DNA from: Pigoraptor chileana
Lineage: Eukaryota; Opisthokonta; Filasterea
DNA length: 33,455 nt
Assembly (NCBI GenBank): GCA_943704495.1
Contig: CALSCR010000828.1
Span: forward strand, 1-33,455
Direction: 5' to 3'
The notes under the pieces were generated by a model. The model made no database searches and had not been told where the DNA came from. It worked only from the letters and a program-made list of their open reading frames with translations. Shown one piece after another: positions 1 to 10,839 of the stretch (its first letter is position 1; the number at the start of each line of letters is the position of its first letter). The position numbers and the translations under genes are program-made.

Positions 1-159
1 CACTACTGTGTGGACGGCTCTTTTGGCCCGGCAATCCACATGTGGTGGCATGCGCCTCCCTGCGCTCTTTGAAAGTTGCTTCTTTGCGCTTTCGACTCAC
101 GGCGACATGTGTGTGTGTGTGCGTGCGTTTTGCGCCGCGCTCACTTTTAAAACATCCAG

Positions 160-326
160 GATATTTGTACGACAAATTCGAAACGATGGATGAGTTCAAG
201 CGCGTTGTCAAGTATGCAGCGGACACCGGCGTGCTTATTTACAGCAACGAAGCGTCCCGCTCCCTGTTTGTCGCTGCCCACGCAAAGGACGATGTTACAG
301 CATATCTCAAGCGGAAGCGTGCGTAG
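160..326 (+). CDS. Terminal exon of an unrecognised gene (5' part outside window)
   Basis: A reading frame running to the TAG at 324-326 follows a good acceptor (CAG ending at 159) and encodes about 55 residues, starting GYLYDKFETMDEFKRVVKYA and ending in a basic tail, YLKRKRA. The composition looks like real protein: a helix, then a short beta-like VLIY, then another helix, as in the end of a small folded domain such as a winged helix. The stretch before 160 is rich in GT and reads like intron. I do not recognise the family, and the earlier exons lie left of the window. The acceptor is inferred, so the exon could start elsewhere. Confidence 0.5.
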
Positions 327-1138
327 TGAGCAGCATTCGTCTCAAGTGATCACGTGAGATTTCCCTCGCGGGCCACTAATACACATAGCATATATATATA
401 TGTGGGAAGTGCCTTCACATGTTGTGCAGTGTGAGCAATCCTTTGGTTCATTTGCTACCACTGTTACAACGACACTGACGGGCAACAAGGATGGTTGAAG
501 TAATAATACACATAATGACAAGTAAGTACTGGCGTTTGAAATAGCAACGGAGAGATCTAAGGAATGGGCAGAAACTCATTTCATATGCGTCCGCTCGTAT
601 TGCCCGAGACAAAAGTGCAAACGCAATAGATGCAGTCAGAGCACACCGCAAAAGGGAAAACAAGAAAGGAAGTGCATTACTGGAAAAGGGAATGCGCAAG
701 TCAATCGCGCCTTCCGAATGACCAAAAAAGGAGAGACTGTTCTGGGTATGAGAGTGCGTGTGGTGCGGCTGGAATTAATCGAACCACCGGCAGTGTGTAG
801 CAAGTGTGTGTGAGTGCGTGTGTATGTGCTGTGTGTGTTTGTGTATGCCCAGAGACGCGAGAGATGCGTAAAATTGTTTTTGTGAGCTACCGCACAAGAA
901 AGAATATGTGTGTGAGTGTGTGCGTGTGGCGAGAGAACAACAAGATGAAACCACACCGGCTCTTGCGAAAGCGAAAAATCGCACATTTACAAACGACAAT
1001 CAATGTCAAAAAGTAAAACTGACGCGTAGGGAAACAAAACAAAAAAACAGATCAGGAATACCGAAAAGAAAAGAAAAGAAGAAAAAAAACTGGCAAAAAA
1101 CAGCACAACGCGCCGCGAACCACAATCCCACATTAAAG
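327..1138. other. Convergent 3' spacer
   Basis: The spacer lies between two converging genes. It holds a TCACGTGA palindrome at 350-357, a short TA run near 391-402, and GT-rich simple sequence at about 800-935. I see no supportable gene or RNA here. Confidence 0.5.
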
Positions 1139-2599
1139 CTAGCAGCACCAACGCCTTTCACGGTCGGCGTCGTCGAGCGAGATGCTTGTGCGTGTCGACG
1201 ATGGTGAATGGTCAGTCAGGGTCATTTCTCCAACAAGCGATTCAACGGCGCCCTTCACACCCTGTCCCGTTTTTGCGCTCGTTTCAAACCACGCCACAAA
1301 CCCTTCCTCCTCCGCAAAGCGCGCAATTTCGTCGTCACTCACTGCGCGAACATCGAGATCGCACATGTTCGCCGCGAGTATGCACGGGAGACGACTGCCA
1401 TCCGGCCGCCGCACCTTTCCATCGACGTCTCGCTTCCACTTGCGAGCGGCGTCAAGAGTGTCTTCGCGCGTAATATCAAACACAACAATTGCGGCATCCG
1501 CCCCGCGGTAGTACACGTGCGTGAGGCCAATGAAGCGATCTTGACCTGTTTGCATATGTGTTTGTGTGCGTATTGTGCGTGTGTGTGTGTATTGTGCGTT
1601 AGTTCTTTGCCGGTTACAGTGCATGTCAAAAGAAATCAGAGTTTTTCCAGACTGTAGATCTATTACCCTAACATTGACAGGAAATTCAAGCTGAGTTACA
1701 ACCAGCACATAAGAGACACAGATATTCAACAATCTGTATCTGTGCTGCATCTATCTATCTGTGTGCTACTTTGCATCTCCCTCGAGCCCTATGCACTCGA
1801 CATAGCGCAGTTCTCTCCATATAAATGTGATGCTCACCGGCGAGATCCCACAGCTGACGGAATAAAGGCACAATCGCAGGCGAACGAGGATGTGCGAGGG
1901 GGGAGGGGGGAGGGGGGGGAAGGAAGGATGAGTGGGGATAGATGAAGTATGGGGCACATCCCTCGCTCTTTTGTGAGAAAAACATATCTGTGTTGTCCCA
2001 ATCATTGAAATCTCTGGTTCACAAATGAGGAAAACGTTTCCTTAGACATGGTCTCCAAACTGATACTCACATGCAGCCGGATGGTCTCGTTTTTGGACCA
2101 TTGGATAATCTTCAAGAAGAATTCAACTGCGCGGGGACATTATTATGAAAAGGGGGCAATGAACATGGCAGCGTAAGCGCCAAGATTGCAACATAAAAAG
2201 AGCGATGAGAGTGCGCTTTGTCTCAAACAGTAAAATATTCATCAATACTTTGCTATTCCCACGCGAATCTGTACTGACCTCCAATAGTCTGAGCGTAGTT
2301 GTCCGAGAATGAATCGCTTACGTAACGTGTGATTAAGGATGTCTTGCCTGTAGACAGAGTGAAAGTGAAAAATGTCGAGGGGATCCAGTCACATTGCGCC
2401 AACGGAAAGACTTTTATGGGGCTTTTGGGGCACTTTGATGCACACATCCTAATGGTGACGTGCGAATTAAATTTCAAAAAAATATATTGTTTCACCTCTC
2501 AATCAGGGCGAGTGAACGAAGAAATGCACACAATTGGACAGCCCAAAACACACCTGTCCGGAAATTGCCGACAACGATGACCTTGAAGATGCGCTCCAT
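1139..2599 (-). CDS. RAB32: Rab32-like small GTPase, five exons
   Basis: A Rab-family GTPase, a membrane-traffic switch that cycles between GTP and GDP. The minus-strand exons are 2599-2554, 2347-2279, 2126-2071, 1853-1838 and 1545-1139. Phases close to 197 residues, starting MERIFKVIVVGNFRTGKTSL. Visible motifs are the P-loop (GNFRTGKTS), the switch I TIGVEF, the G3 motif with switch II (LWDLAGQDRF) and the G5 SAK in WFETSAKTG. The C-terminus, RRWCC, is a double-cysteine geranylgeranylation site. The motifs YYRGADAAIVVFDI, KWKRDVDGKV and GFVAWFETSAK match Rab32/38 best; that family typically acts on mitochondria-associated and lysosome-related organelles. Two oddities: the G4 motif NKxD reads NMCD, and exon 4 is only 16 nt. 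The last intron carries sense-strand CA repeats at its 3' end. Rab32 assignment is from memory of the family. Confidence 0.9.
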
Positions 2600-4222
2600 C
2601 TCCGAGGGAGAGAATGGAGGTTTCAAGCACCTCAGCAGTCGCCCTCTGCAACACCGTGAGCCCCGAGGCGAGTTGTAACAGGCACACTCAAGCCAGTCTC
2701 ATGCACCACAAAAATCCACATAACAGCTGGAAAGTGTGTCTAAAGAAGCTTTTAATCTCGTCTCTCACTGTAACCTTGCGCCCGTCTCTCTTACGTATTT
2801 ATTGGTGAATAAGTGTCGTTAACCGTGGCCGACGTAGTGAGGGTCATGGTGTGTTGATGCACGCACCAACGTCCGTCCTTATGAGTGGACAGGAATGGGG
2901 CAGCACATGACCCGTCGGTGGTGTCCAGACAGCCCATCCGTCCCAAAATGGCACTACCAGAAAAGGTGAACTCCTTATGAGGCAATTTAAATGGAACATA
3001 TTATCCTTAAAAGGATTACATTGCGATGGAGATACCATTTCGAATCACCTGCGTCATCATTCAAGGACTGGTGTATGAAGGAATGGCCGCTACTTCAAAA
3101 AACAATGTGTGTGGCAATGGTACTCAGTACCCTTGGTGTGTGGTGTGTGTGTGGTGTGTGTGTGTGGTGTGTGTGTGCGTGCGTGTGTGTGTGTGTGTAT
3201 GTGTGTGTATGAGTGTGTGTGTGTGTGTGTACCACGGCTTGTGTGAAGACGGTCGTGTAATGCCAGCCACACTCCCCTCCGATACCGGCACTGCGAGGCA
3301 TCAGGTTATCGCCCCAGAATGCAGTTGCACACTACTATCTCATTTCATCCATCAAGAGATTATACCGGCTGTCCATCACAGTGATCGCTGAAAGCACTTG
3401 TTACGTATCTGCCCGGTACCTGACTGCGGCCGGTGTCCGCTGAAAGAAAGGGGCCGACATGCGAGGCACCGAGGTACTGAACCGCCGGATGAGAAAAGGC
3501 GACACGGCTTTTGCCCTCACGTGACGCCTCGTCGCCGGCCGATCGTTGAGGACGTTGAGGATTAATATAGGCTACATAAAGGAGAATAATGCCCACGGTG
3601 TGCCAAAAAGCTATAAAACAAAAAAAGGAAGACAGGTCCGCTGTGTACCATGTAGAGATAACATACATAGTCTTAATTTTACTATGCGATACAACATTTG
3701 CATTGTGCATTTGCATGCGTAATATAAAATTTGACAGATTATCCCTAGATGAAAAAAAGGTACAACTCTGATTGTCTTGTTGCCAAATGGCGGCGTGGGG
3801 AGGTGTTCGAAATCGGCTCAAAATTGTCATATGTCTAGCCTGATACTGGTCACTACATGTACAGTATCACAGTTACTCCTTCTGCCCTTGACGACTGTTA
3901 CTGATAAAACCAATGAAGTTAAGACGCAGTCTGAATTTCAGTTAGGACAATCGACTGTCTCTGGGTCAGTTTACTGCCACGTCTCACGGCGTAACAGATT
4001 CAAAGCTCCAATTATTACAATTACATCAGGGTCTAGTAGCTATAGATACACCTGCCATCGCAAAACTGCCGGGATTGTTTTTCTAATGAATATTGCCTCA
4101 TGTACGGTCCCGGCGAAGTGTGCAAACTCTTCGTCTCACCCGGTCTCCACTGGTGGTTTGTCCACGCTTTTCCGTTACGATTCGCCTGTTCAGACTAAGT
4201 GGCGTGCACTTTCAGGCTGAAA
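2600..4222. other. Divergent spacer between the Rab32-like and RING-UBL genes
   Basis: This 1.6 kb spacer separates the start codons of two divergent genes and so should hold both promoters. It contains a GT microsatellite at 3135-3230 and one CACGTG at 3518-3523 within TCACGTGA. Open frames here are short and have no recognisable domains. I see no gene I can support. Confidence 0.5.
3135..3230. repeat. (GT)n microsatellite
   Basis: About 96 bp of GT dinucleotides, interrupted by GTGGT, GTGCGT and GTAT variants, in the divergent spacer. Confidence 0.9.
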
Positions 4223-6153
4223 ATGCGTTGCCAAAAATGCAACACGGAAAAGCTTTCCGAGGAGTTCTTCCACGGCGACATCTCTGACGAGTGCAATCAT
4301 CCTCCCCTCCCGCAATGCCTGTCGGGTAACTTGAAGCTCGTCCGAATCAGATCCACTCCGTCAGTTTTTGTGGTAATACGTTGGTTTGATCGGGTTAATT
4401 AGTGGCATGTACACGTTGTCCTCACCTGCATGTGTGTCCTGGTAATCAAGGCTCTTATGCATTGTTCTCCATGAATCCCATCCGTGACTGACGTGCAGTG
4501 CCTCGGGGCAAACTTCGAGGACGATGATGATGATGAAAACCTGGTCTGCCCAACGTGCAATGCGGAGCTTTGTGATGCCGAATCAAAGTATCTCCGCGAA
4601 TCTATAGCACGGGCGACCGCTCGTGGTGTGTTCAATTACGTGGGCGGCGGTCCCAATGGAGGTGACCGGTCCACTGAAATCAGCCTTGTTTTCCTTAACG
4701 GAGACATGGTCAGGGTGCCGTACGCCCAAAACCACACACACCATTGCGTCACTCAAGTCTACGATAGAAGAAGAGACGAAAGTGAACCGCTTGCGACTGG
4801 TCCTCGTTTACGGCGATAAAATACTCAAGGTGAGTATGCCTCTTGATTGTGTGACACCCTTTTTACTGCTGGAAAGCAGTTGCTTTCCTACATTCTCCTG
4901 TACTTGACCTGCGAGTCTTTTGTGTTGTGCGTACGTTCATTACCAGGACATCGACGACAGGGCTGGTGGAGTCCCGTGCACACTCGGGAGTCTTGGCGTG
5001 CCGTCTGGAGCGACAATCCGTGTGGCGGTGGCGCCGTATACCGCGTATGTGGGGCAGCATCGCATCGCCGGTGCTGCAAACGACCAGCACGGAAATGCAC
5101 AAGGTGAGAAATCTGCACTTCCATCCGGGCGTGTGAGTGGCATGCGCGCGAGATCAGCTGCTGATATGCACGCCATTCTGTCATTCTGCATGTCTGTGGC
5201 TGATTTGGACAACATTCTGCATGTCTGTGGCTCAACCTGTAATCACTCGAGGTCCATAGGTCGTTATAACATGTGCTTCCATTGTTTCCTTTTTGCGGCG
5301 TCACAGTGCCATTTCTGAGCAGTCAACACTTACTGACCCCACTATCTTCCTACTCGCCGATGCACTGCTGTCGGCATGTACTCCGCATGCGTCCATTTCC
5401 AGGAAGCGGATATGATCTGGGGCAGGACGGCGCCTTTCAAGGGACTGTCGTTGTGCTCCACCTTTACACTGGACAGGGCTTTACGTTTGCGGAACCAGCC
5501 GCCGCATTGAGGAAAAAGGTTTCACAATACTGCGTTATGCCGATGCTCCGCCGTCGCCGCAGCAGCTCCAAATGGATCTGGCATCTGCAAGCCAACTATG
5601 GATCATATCCAACAAATTCAGCACACTGAACGAATTGCACATAGCGGTTATAAAGAATGCCTTTGACCGCGGAGTTGGAGTCTATATCTGGGGCGATAAC
5701 GAGCCCTTCTTCGCCGATGCAAATGCAATCTCGATGCGTCTCCTTGGTCGCGACGTGTACATGAGTGGAAACACCCTCGGGACCAGATGCGTGGGCGTTT
5801 TGCCCGACAGATCGATTCGTGGTCGAGCTGGTTTTATATCAAACCATCCCATCACGACAGGAATTGCGAATCTTTTCGAGGGAAATACCATAGCAACCGT
5901 ACAACTGACGCCCGCGCTTATTCCTATTGTGTGTGGGTCTGCCGGAAACCTCGTTACTGCGGCATACGACAGCAACGGAAAGCGGTTGATCATTGACGGC
6001 GGGTTCACTCGTCTGTATTCCCAATGGGACGAGGCTGGCAGCGCCCGCTTTGTCGCAAATGCCGCCGCGTGGTTGTACAATTTCGAGAATACGGGAGCGA
6101 TGCGCGCACTCGTGCATGCCGCGCCAATTCGGGGCGTTGCTCTGAACCGATGA
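4223..6153 (+). CDS. RING-like / ubiquitin-like / GATase1-like fusion protein, with frame breaks
   Basis: Proposed exons are 4223-about 4325, 4499-4829, 4947-5103 and 5403-6153. The N-terminus has RING-like spacing: C3-x2-C6-x17-C24-x-H26-x5-C32-x2-C35-x15-C51-x2-C54, followed by a short linker. A ubiquitin-like beta-grasp segment then runs from TEISLVFLNGDMVRVPYAQ through TIASLKSTI and RLRLVLVYGDKILK to GATIRVAVAPY, split by the 4830-4946 intron. The last 250 residues (GFTILRYADAPP, LWIISNKFSTLNELHIAVIK, GVGVYIWGDNEPFFADANA, KRLIIDGGFTRLYSQWD) look like a class I glutamine-amidotransferase-like fold; I see no clear Cys-His catalytic pair. The role may be ubiquitin-related, but that is inference. 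The frame breaks in three places: the exon 1 donor (GGG at 4324-4326), 4724-4743 (CA run) and 5511-5520 (A5). Either the assembly has indels or the copy is a young pseudogene. Confidence 0.6.
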
Positions 6154-6619
6154 CGTCGCCGATCAGACGGGTCGCATGGACGGTAACTTGCATTCAGTTA
6201 TTCTGCGTCAGTTGCCCAATATTATTTATCCCTTATATGCAATTGAAGCCGACTGTATTTGTTCCCGAGTTTTGGTGTTAAAATGGGCAGTCACGTGAAA
6301 CTGAGTACTGGCCACTGGGTCGTCGGGCGGTGTCCAAATCGCTTACGCCGAGCAGGCTCACATGCACCTTTAGTGCCGCTTCGCATGCTTCAAGTGAAAG
6401 GACGGAATTTCTGCTGTAGAGTAGGCCGCGTTCTTGTAGGATAGCAGCCCCCCCCCCGGACAGGTGGACTGTGGGTCCCACACACGCGATCGACACTTTT
6501 AAACGAAGACAGCGACGGCGGTGGTGTCATGTGGTAGGCCCACACATTTAATTCCCAGTAACGTTTTTAAATTTAATCAATAACTATCGAAAGCGGAGCT
6601 CTCCATCTGCAGCGTTCCG
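6154..6619. other. Convergent 3' spacer
   Basis: A spacer of 466 bp between converging genes. It contains GTCACGTGA at 6290-6298 and a C run near 6449-6458. No gene or RNA is visible. Confidence 0.5.
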
Positions 6620-9600
6620 TCACCGCTTGTACTTTTTGTAAATCTCGCTTACATAAAGCATGACGCATTTTGCATCCGGGCGCTCTGTGGCCACCATGTC
6701 CTCGACGTCCAGCAGGCACGTAATCTGCACACACACACATGCAGATACGTACATAGTTTGAAAAATTAAAAAAAAAACACAATGTGCATTTAAAGTTAAC
6801 GTCGACCACTGACACGAAAAACAGATCGAGATGCCATGCAGCGTCAAATCAGTGTCTTGCGACGGGCGATATACCCATTGACAGACGCGGAAGCAATAAA
6901 GCCAGACAGACAAATGCGACTCGCTTTTCACAGCAACAAACAACATCAACCAACTGACAATCAAACAGCAAACGGCCACCAACTGATACATACAAGTGCG
7001 CAAAGGAAAAACACTCACGCCTTCTGCCGTTGCGGCATCAAATGCAGCCTGAAAGAGCGCCTCTCGGTTGCCCTTGTCGACCGTCTCATACGACTTCAGT
7101 CGCGACGGCGCCAAACGGTGCATAAGCGCAAAAAAGGCAAGGCCGCTCGCCCAGCTCCTGCTGAAGTTGGTTATTTCGACGCCATCGTACCCCACCGTCA
7201 TGTTCTGACACCACTGCAGCAGTGCCTCCTGTCCCGTCTTGGGCTTTGAAGGCGCCGCTGATGCAGGCGCTGTCGATGCTCCAGTGCCCGACTTGAACGG
7301 CGACGGCGATCCACCACTGGAGGCGGCTGGTTGTCCACGCGTGGGCGGAGGTGTGGCGGCGGCGGCAGATTCTTCCTCCTTTCGTTGGTTTCGCCGTGCC
7401 ATCTGATGGTGCGTTCGGTTTTTTGTGTTTGTTAAAAAACAACAAATACTTCCACTTTGACAAAACCACTCGGAAATACTCTCGATTATCTGAGCAAGAC
7501 ACCAGCCCACAACACAACACCCACTACCACTAAGCCGCAAATATAAATAAAATACGTGCCTGCCTGCTGATGAAAGCCTTTTTCCCGCATCCGTCACAGT
7601 AAAACTTCCCGTCAATATTGAGACACGACGTCGACAGCTTCTTGTTGCATCCAAAGCACCCAAAGCAGGCAAGGTGGAATGTCACGCCCGCAACCTCCGC
7701 CACTTGCCCAGACAACCCTTGCCCACACCGTCCGCACGTGCCCAACGAAGGATCAAACACCTGCACACGACCATCAGAGGCCACCGATGGAGGCGGTGCG
7801 AATGCTGTTGTGCGTTCTGTAGACGACGCGGCGGGGGATGCTGGCGTCGCAGGTTTGAGTGGCGAGGGGCTTGGTGAAGCTATTGTCGCAGGACGCGAGA
7901 ACGTATTTTTGGGGGTCGATTCAACAGGCGCTGCTTTGGGCGCTATGGCAGATGCCGCAGAAAGTGGGCGCAGACCCGTAGAGTGCGACGACGGGGTGGG
8001 GGTGGGCGACAGCGTCGAAGGGCTAACTGTCGACGTTGGGCGCAGGGAGGACGGTGAGGGAGCAGCCTGTGGAGAATATGCAGATGTTGGGCGCAGTGAA
8101 GCGGGTGAAGACGTCGACCCCGAGGAAGGTGAGAGATATGATGCGGGCGCATTTGCGGTTGATGCAGGGCGTGCGGACGGCGAAGACGAGGGCGAGGGAG
8201 AAAGCGTCGAGACTGGGCGTGCCAGTGCTGATGATGGCGAGGCGGGGGCGGGAGACGCTGCCTTGGGTGCGACTGCTGTTGCTGCTGCAGTCGACAGGCC
8301 GGATATTTCAAGCACGGCCTCCTTGGTACTCTTTTGTGAACATAAGAGTAATGTTGAGGAAGCATTTTTTGTTGGTTTAGTTGTGTAAGTGGCATTGTGC
8401 GTGTATGAATTGCTTGAGATACACATCGCTTGGCGGCGTACCCCAATATATGGCGAATGGCCATTTACGTATTGCTTTGTACTGCAAGCGGACAGTGCCG
8501 GAACAGAATGAGAGAGACCAGTGCTCCGTAGCCCAAACAGGAGTCATACACACGCACACACTCGCACATCATCCCAGTAACAAAAGAATAAACAACAACC
8601 ACAACAAACAACAATAACACCGCCAAGCAGACTGGCGGTCGCACGTGACACATCAACTCACCACACTCTTTGCAGAACGGATGTCGCGCTCCTTTGCCTC
8701 TTCGGCCTCCTTCATGCGCTGTTCCCACAGCTGCGCCTTGTCATTCAACTTGCTTCTCCGATCGCCCGCGGCCGACACGGGAGCGGCGAGCGCAGACGAT
8801 TTCTCTTTTTCGATGCGCTGTTTATCCTCTTTCTCCTTTTCAAGTCTTTGGCGCTCCTCTTTCTCCTTTTCAAGTCTTTGACGCTCCTCTTTCTCCTTCT
8901 CGGCGCGTTTGCGTTCCTCGATCTCGCGTCGCTGTCGCTCTTCCCTCTCCCTCTCAAGACGAAGGCGGTCTTCATTTTCCTTTTCAAGGCGCAGGCGCTC
9001 CTCCTTTTCCCGCTCAAGACGCTGCCGTTCCGCCCGCTCCTTATCGAGCCTCTGGCGTTCTTCTTTTTCCTTTTCAAACCGCAGCCTTTCCTCTTCATCG
9101 CGTTTCTCCCGCTCAATCCGCCGCTTATCTTCCCTCTCCTTGGCGTCGCGTTCCCTTTTCAGTCGTTCCTCGGTCTCTCGGGCTTCCAAATCGAGCATCT
9201 CTTTCTCCCGGCGCGCACGTTCCTCCCTTGCTTTCCCCTCCAGGACCCCCCTTTCGCGGTCTTCCTTTTCCTGCGCCTCCTTTTCGAGCCTCTGGCGGTC
9301 CGCCCGCTCGTTATCAAGCCTCCGCCGCTCTTCACGCTCCCGCTCCTCCCTTGCAAGGGCCTCCTGCTCCTCCTTTTCCCTCTCAAGACGACGTCGCTCT
9401 TCCGCTTCTCGCGCATTCCTTTCAATACGCTCGCGTTCCCTATCTTCCCTCTGCTGTTCTTCTGCGGCACGTGCCTCTCTCTCTGCGCGCTCGATCTCAC
9501 GCTGCCACCGTCTGCTTTCTTGTTCTTTCTGCTCTCTCTCGTCGCGTTCGCGCTGCTCCTTGGCGTCTCGACAAAGCCTTTCTTCCTCTTCCCTCTCATA

Positions 9601-10523
9601 TTCGGCCTTCCGCTGCAACGCCAGCCTTTCTGCCTCGTCTCTCTGCAAGACTTCCTCGTCAAGAACGCGCTTCTTCCTCTCCTCTTCCTCCCTCACAGCA
9701 GCAAGCTCCCTCTCTCGACGGAGTCTTCGGTTCTCTTCCAGGCGACGCTTCTTTGCCTCTTCTTCCGATTCGGCAGACTTATTGGTTGCCTCGACCGATG
9801 GTGGAGCAAATGCAGATGCTACCGGATTAGACTCCTGTGGAATGTGGTCGACTTCCGAAGACTCTGTCGACTCGTCGTCAAGAAAGTTCGATACGCTGAA
9901 GCGGGCAAACTCTCTGTGCGCATGAACAACGTAAACAGTTCGTGAAAAAACATGGCAGGTGCATCAGCGATTGGCCATTGGCAGCCGCGGAATTGTACAC
10001 ACACACACACACACACACATGCATGCACACATGCATACATACATGCATACGTACATACAGACATTAAAAACACACACATACACTCACTCACCCACAACAT
10101 GCAGCCAGGGAAATAAACGAGGAGCAACAAATAAGAGACAAGAACGAACACCACAAAAAACACACAATGAGAAGCCCTTCTCAATGACATTCAAAGTCCA
10201 GCAGCATGTGGCGCACTGACCGGAACATCTCCATCAGTATGAACTGGACCCAGCCTTCCAAGTCAATCTCATTTTCCGCCACGAGAATAAAGTCGGGCTT
10301 GTTCGGATCGCCGTGTTGAAGCGTGAAAATGCAAGGCTCGTTTTTCTTGAATTTCAGCAGAAGTTCGTCATCTTCGACCAAATCTACCATGTATCTGTTC
10401 AATTGTAGGTTGTAACATATGGATCAATATGGGATCCAAAGCCGACAAAAGAGTACTGGGGGCATCTTCGACTTTGTAATTCACGCCACACACATACACG
10501 CACACACACACATACCACACACA

Positions 10524-10582
<59 letters not shown>

Positions 10583-10839
10583 ACACATACACACACACAC
10601 ACACACACAGAGATCACACATCGGTCAATAGCATACCCATTGAGATCGATCGCACCGAGCGCCGTTTCCTTGAGGCCATTGCTCTTAAAGTAGTACAGGG
10701 TCCTGTTCTTCATCGCAAACCAACGCTGCTTCCACGTCTTGAAAGTGTGCCCCTGTTTGTAGAGATAGCCATCACGCACGGGATCGCCAAGCGACCCAAG
10801 TCGCACTTTGCCCTTCGGCGATCGACCTCCGTCGTCCAT
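6620..10839 (-). CDS. PH - charged coiled coil - LIM - CH domain scaffold protein, six exons
   Basis: Exons on the minus strand are 10839-10607, 10394-10221, 9913-8662, 8330-7560, 7402-7019 and 6724-6620. The N-terminal PH domain (DGYLYKQGHTFKTWKQRWF, YYFKSNGLKETALGAIDLNG, ending GWVQFILMEMF) should bind phosphoinositides or protein. A roughly 400-residue, very charged E/R/K-rich coiled coil follows (many EKEERQRLE-type repeats). Next is a Ser/Pro/Ala-rich linker, then one LIM zinc finger (CGRC, HLACFGCFGC, YCDGC) and a second linker. A C-terminal single CH domain (LLQWCQNMTVGYDGVEITNF, GLAFFALMHRLAP, LLDVEDMV) resembles cytospin/smoothelin/MICAL-type CH. The likely role is an actin- or membrane-linked scaffold. 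Intron 4 fits only as GC-AG. Exon 1 joins exon 2 in phase only if its donor lies in the start of the GT tract. If intron 4 is wrong, the CH part could be a separate gene starting at 7402. Confidence 0.8.
9997..10085. repeat. (CA)n and CATA-rich microsatellite in intron 2 of the PH-LIM-CH gene
   Basis: The run ACACAC at about 9997-10018 grades into CATGCATACATA-type repeats and then further CACA. It lies fully inside the intron between 9913 and 10221. Confidence 0.85.
10490..10609. repeat. (CA)n microsatellite abutting a splice donor
   Basis: About 120 bp of CA with ATACAC interruptions. On the gene's sense strand this is (TG)n that begins right at the proposed donor of intron 1 of the PH-LIM-CH gene. 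Confidence 0.9.

Noticed and set aside
3360-3830. 156-codon minus-strand frame in the Rab32/RING spacer
   Set aside because: No domain and poor coding composition.
7618-8388. 256-codon plus-strand frame opposite the LIM exon
   Set aside because: Shadow of the Ser/Pro/Ala-rich linker and LIM coding sequence; the minus-strand reading has the clear zinc-finger pattern.
8670-9945. Long plus-strand open frames (up to 386 codons) opposite the coiled-coil exon
   Set aside because: They are antisense shadows of the low-complexity E/R/K coding exon: Leu/Phe/Pro- or Ser/Arg-only composition and no domain.
10490-10609. Telomere-like or structural role for the long CA tracts
   Set aside because: They are ordinary dinucleotide microsatellites in introns, not telomere units.
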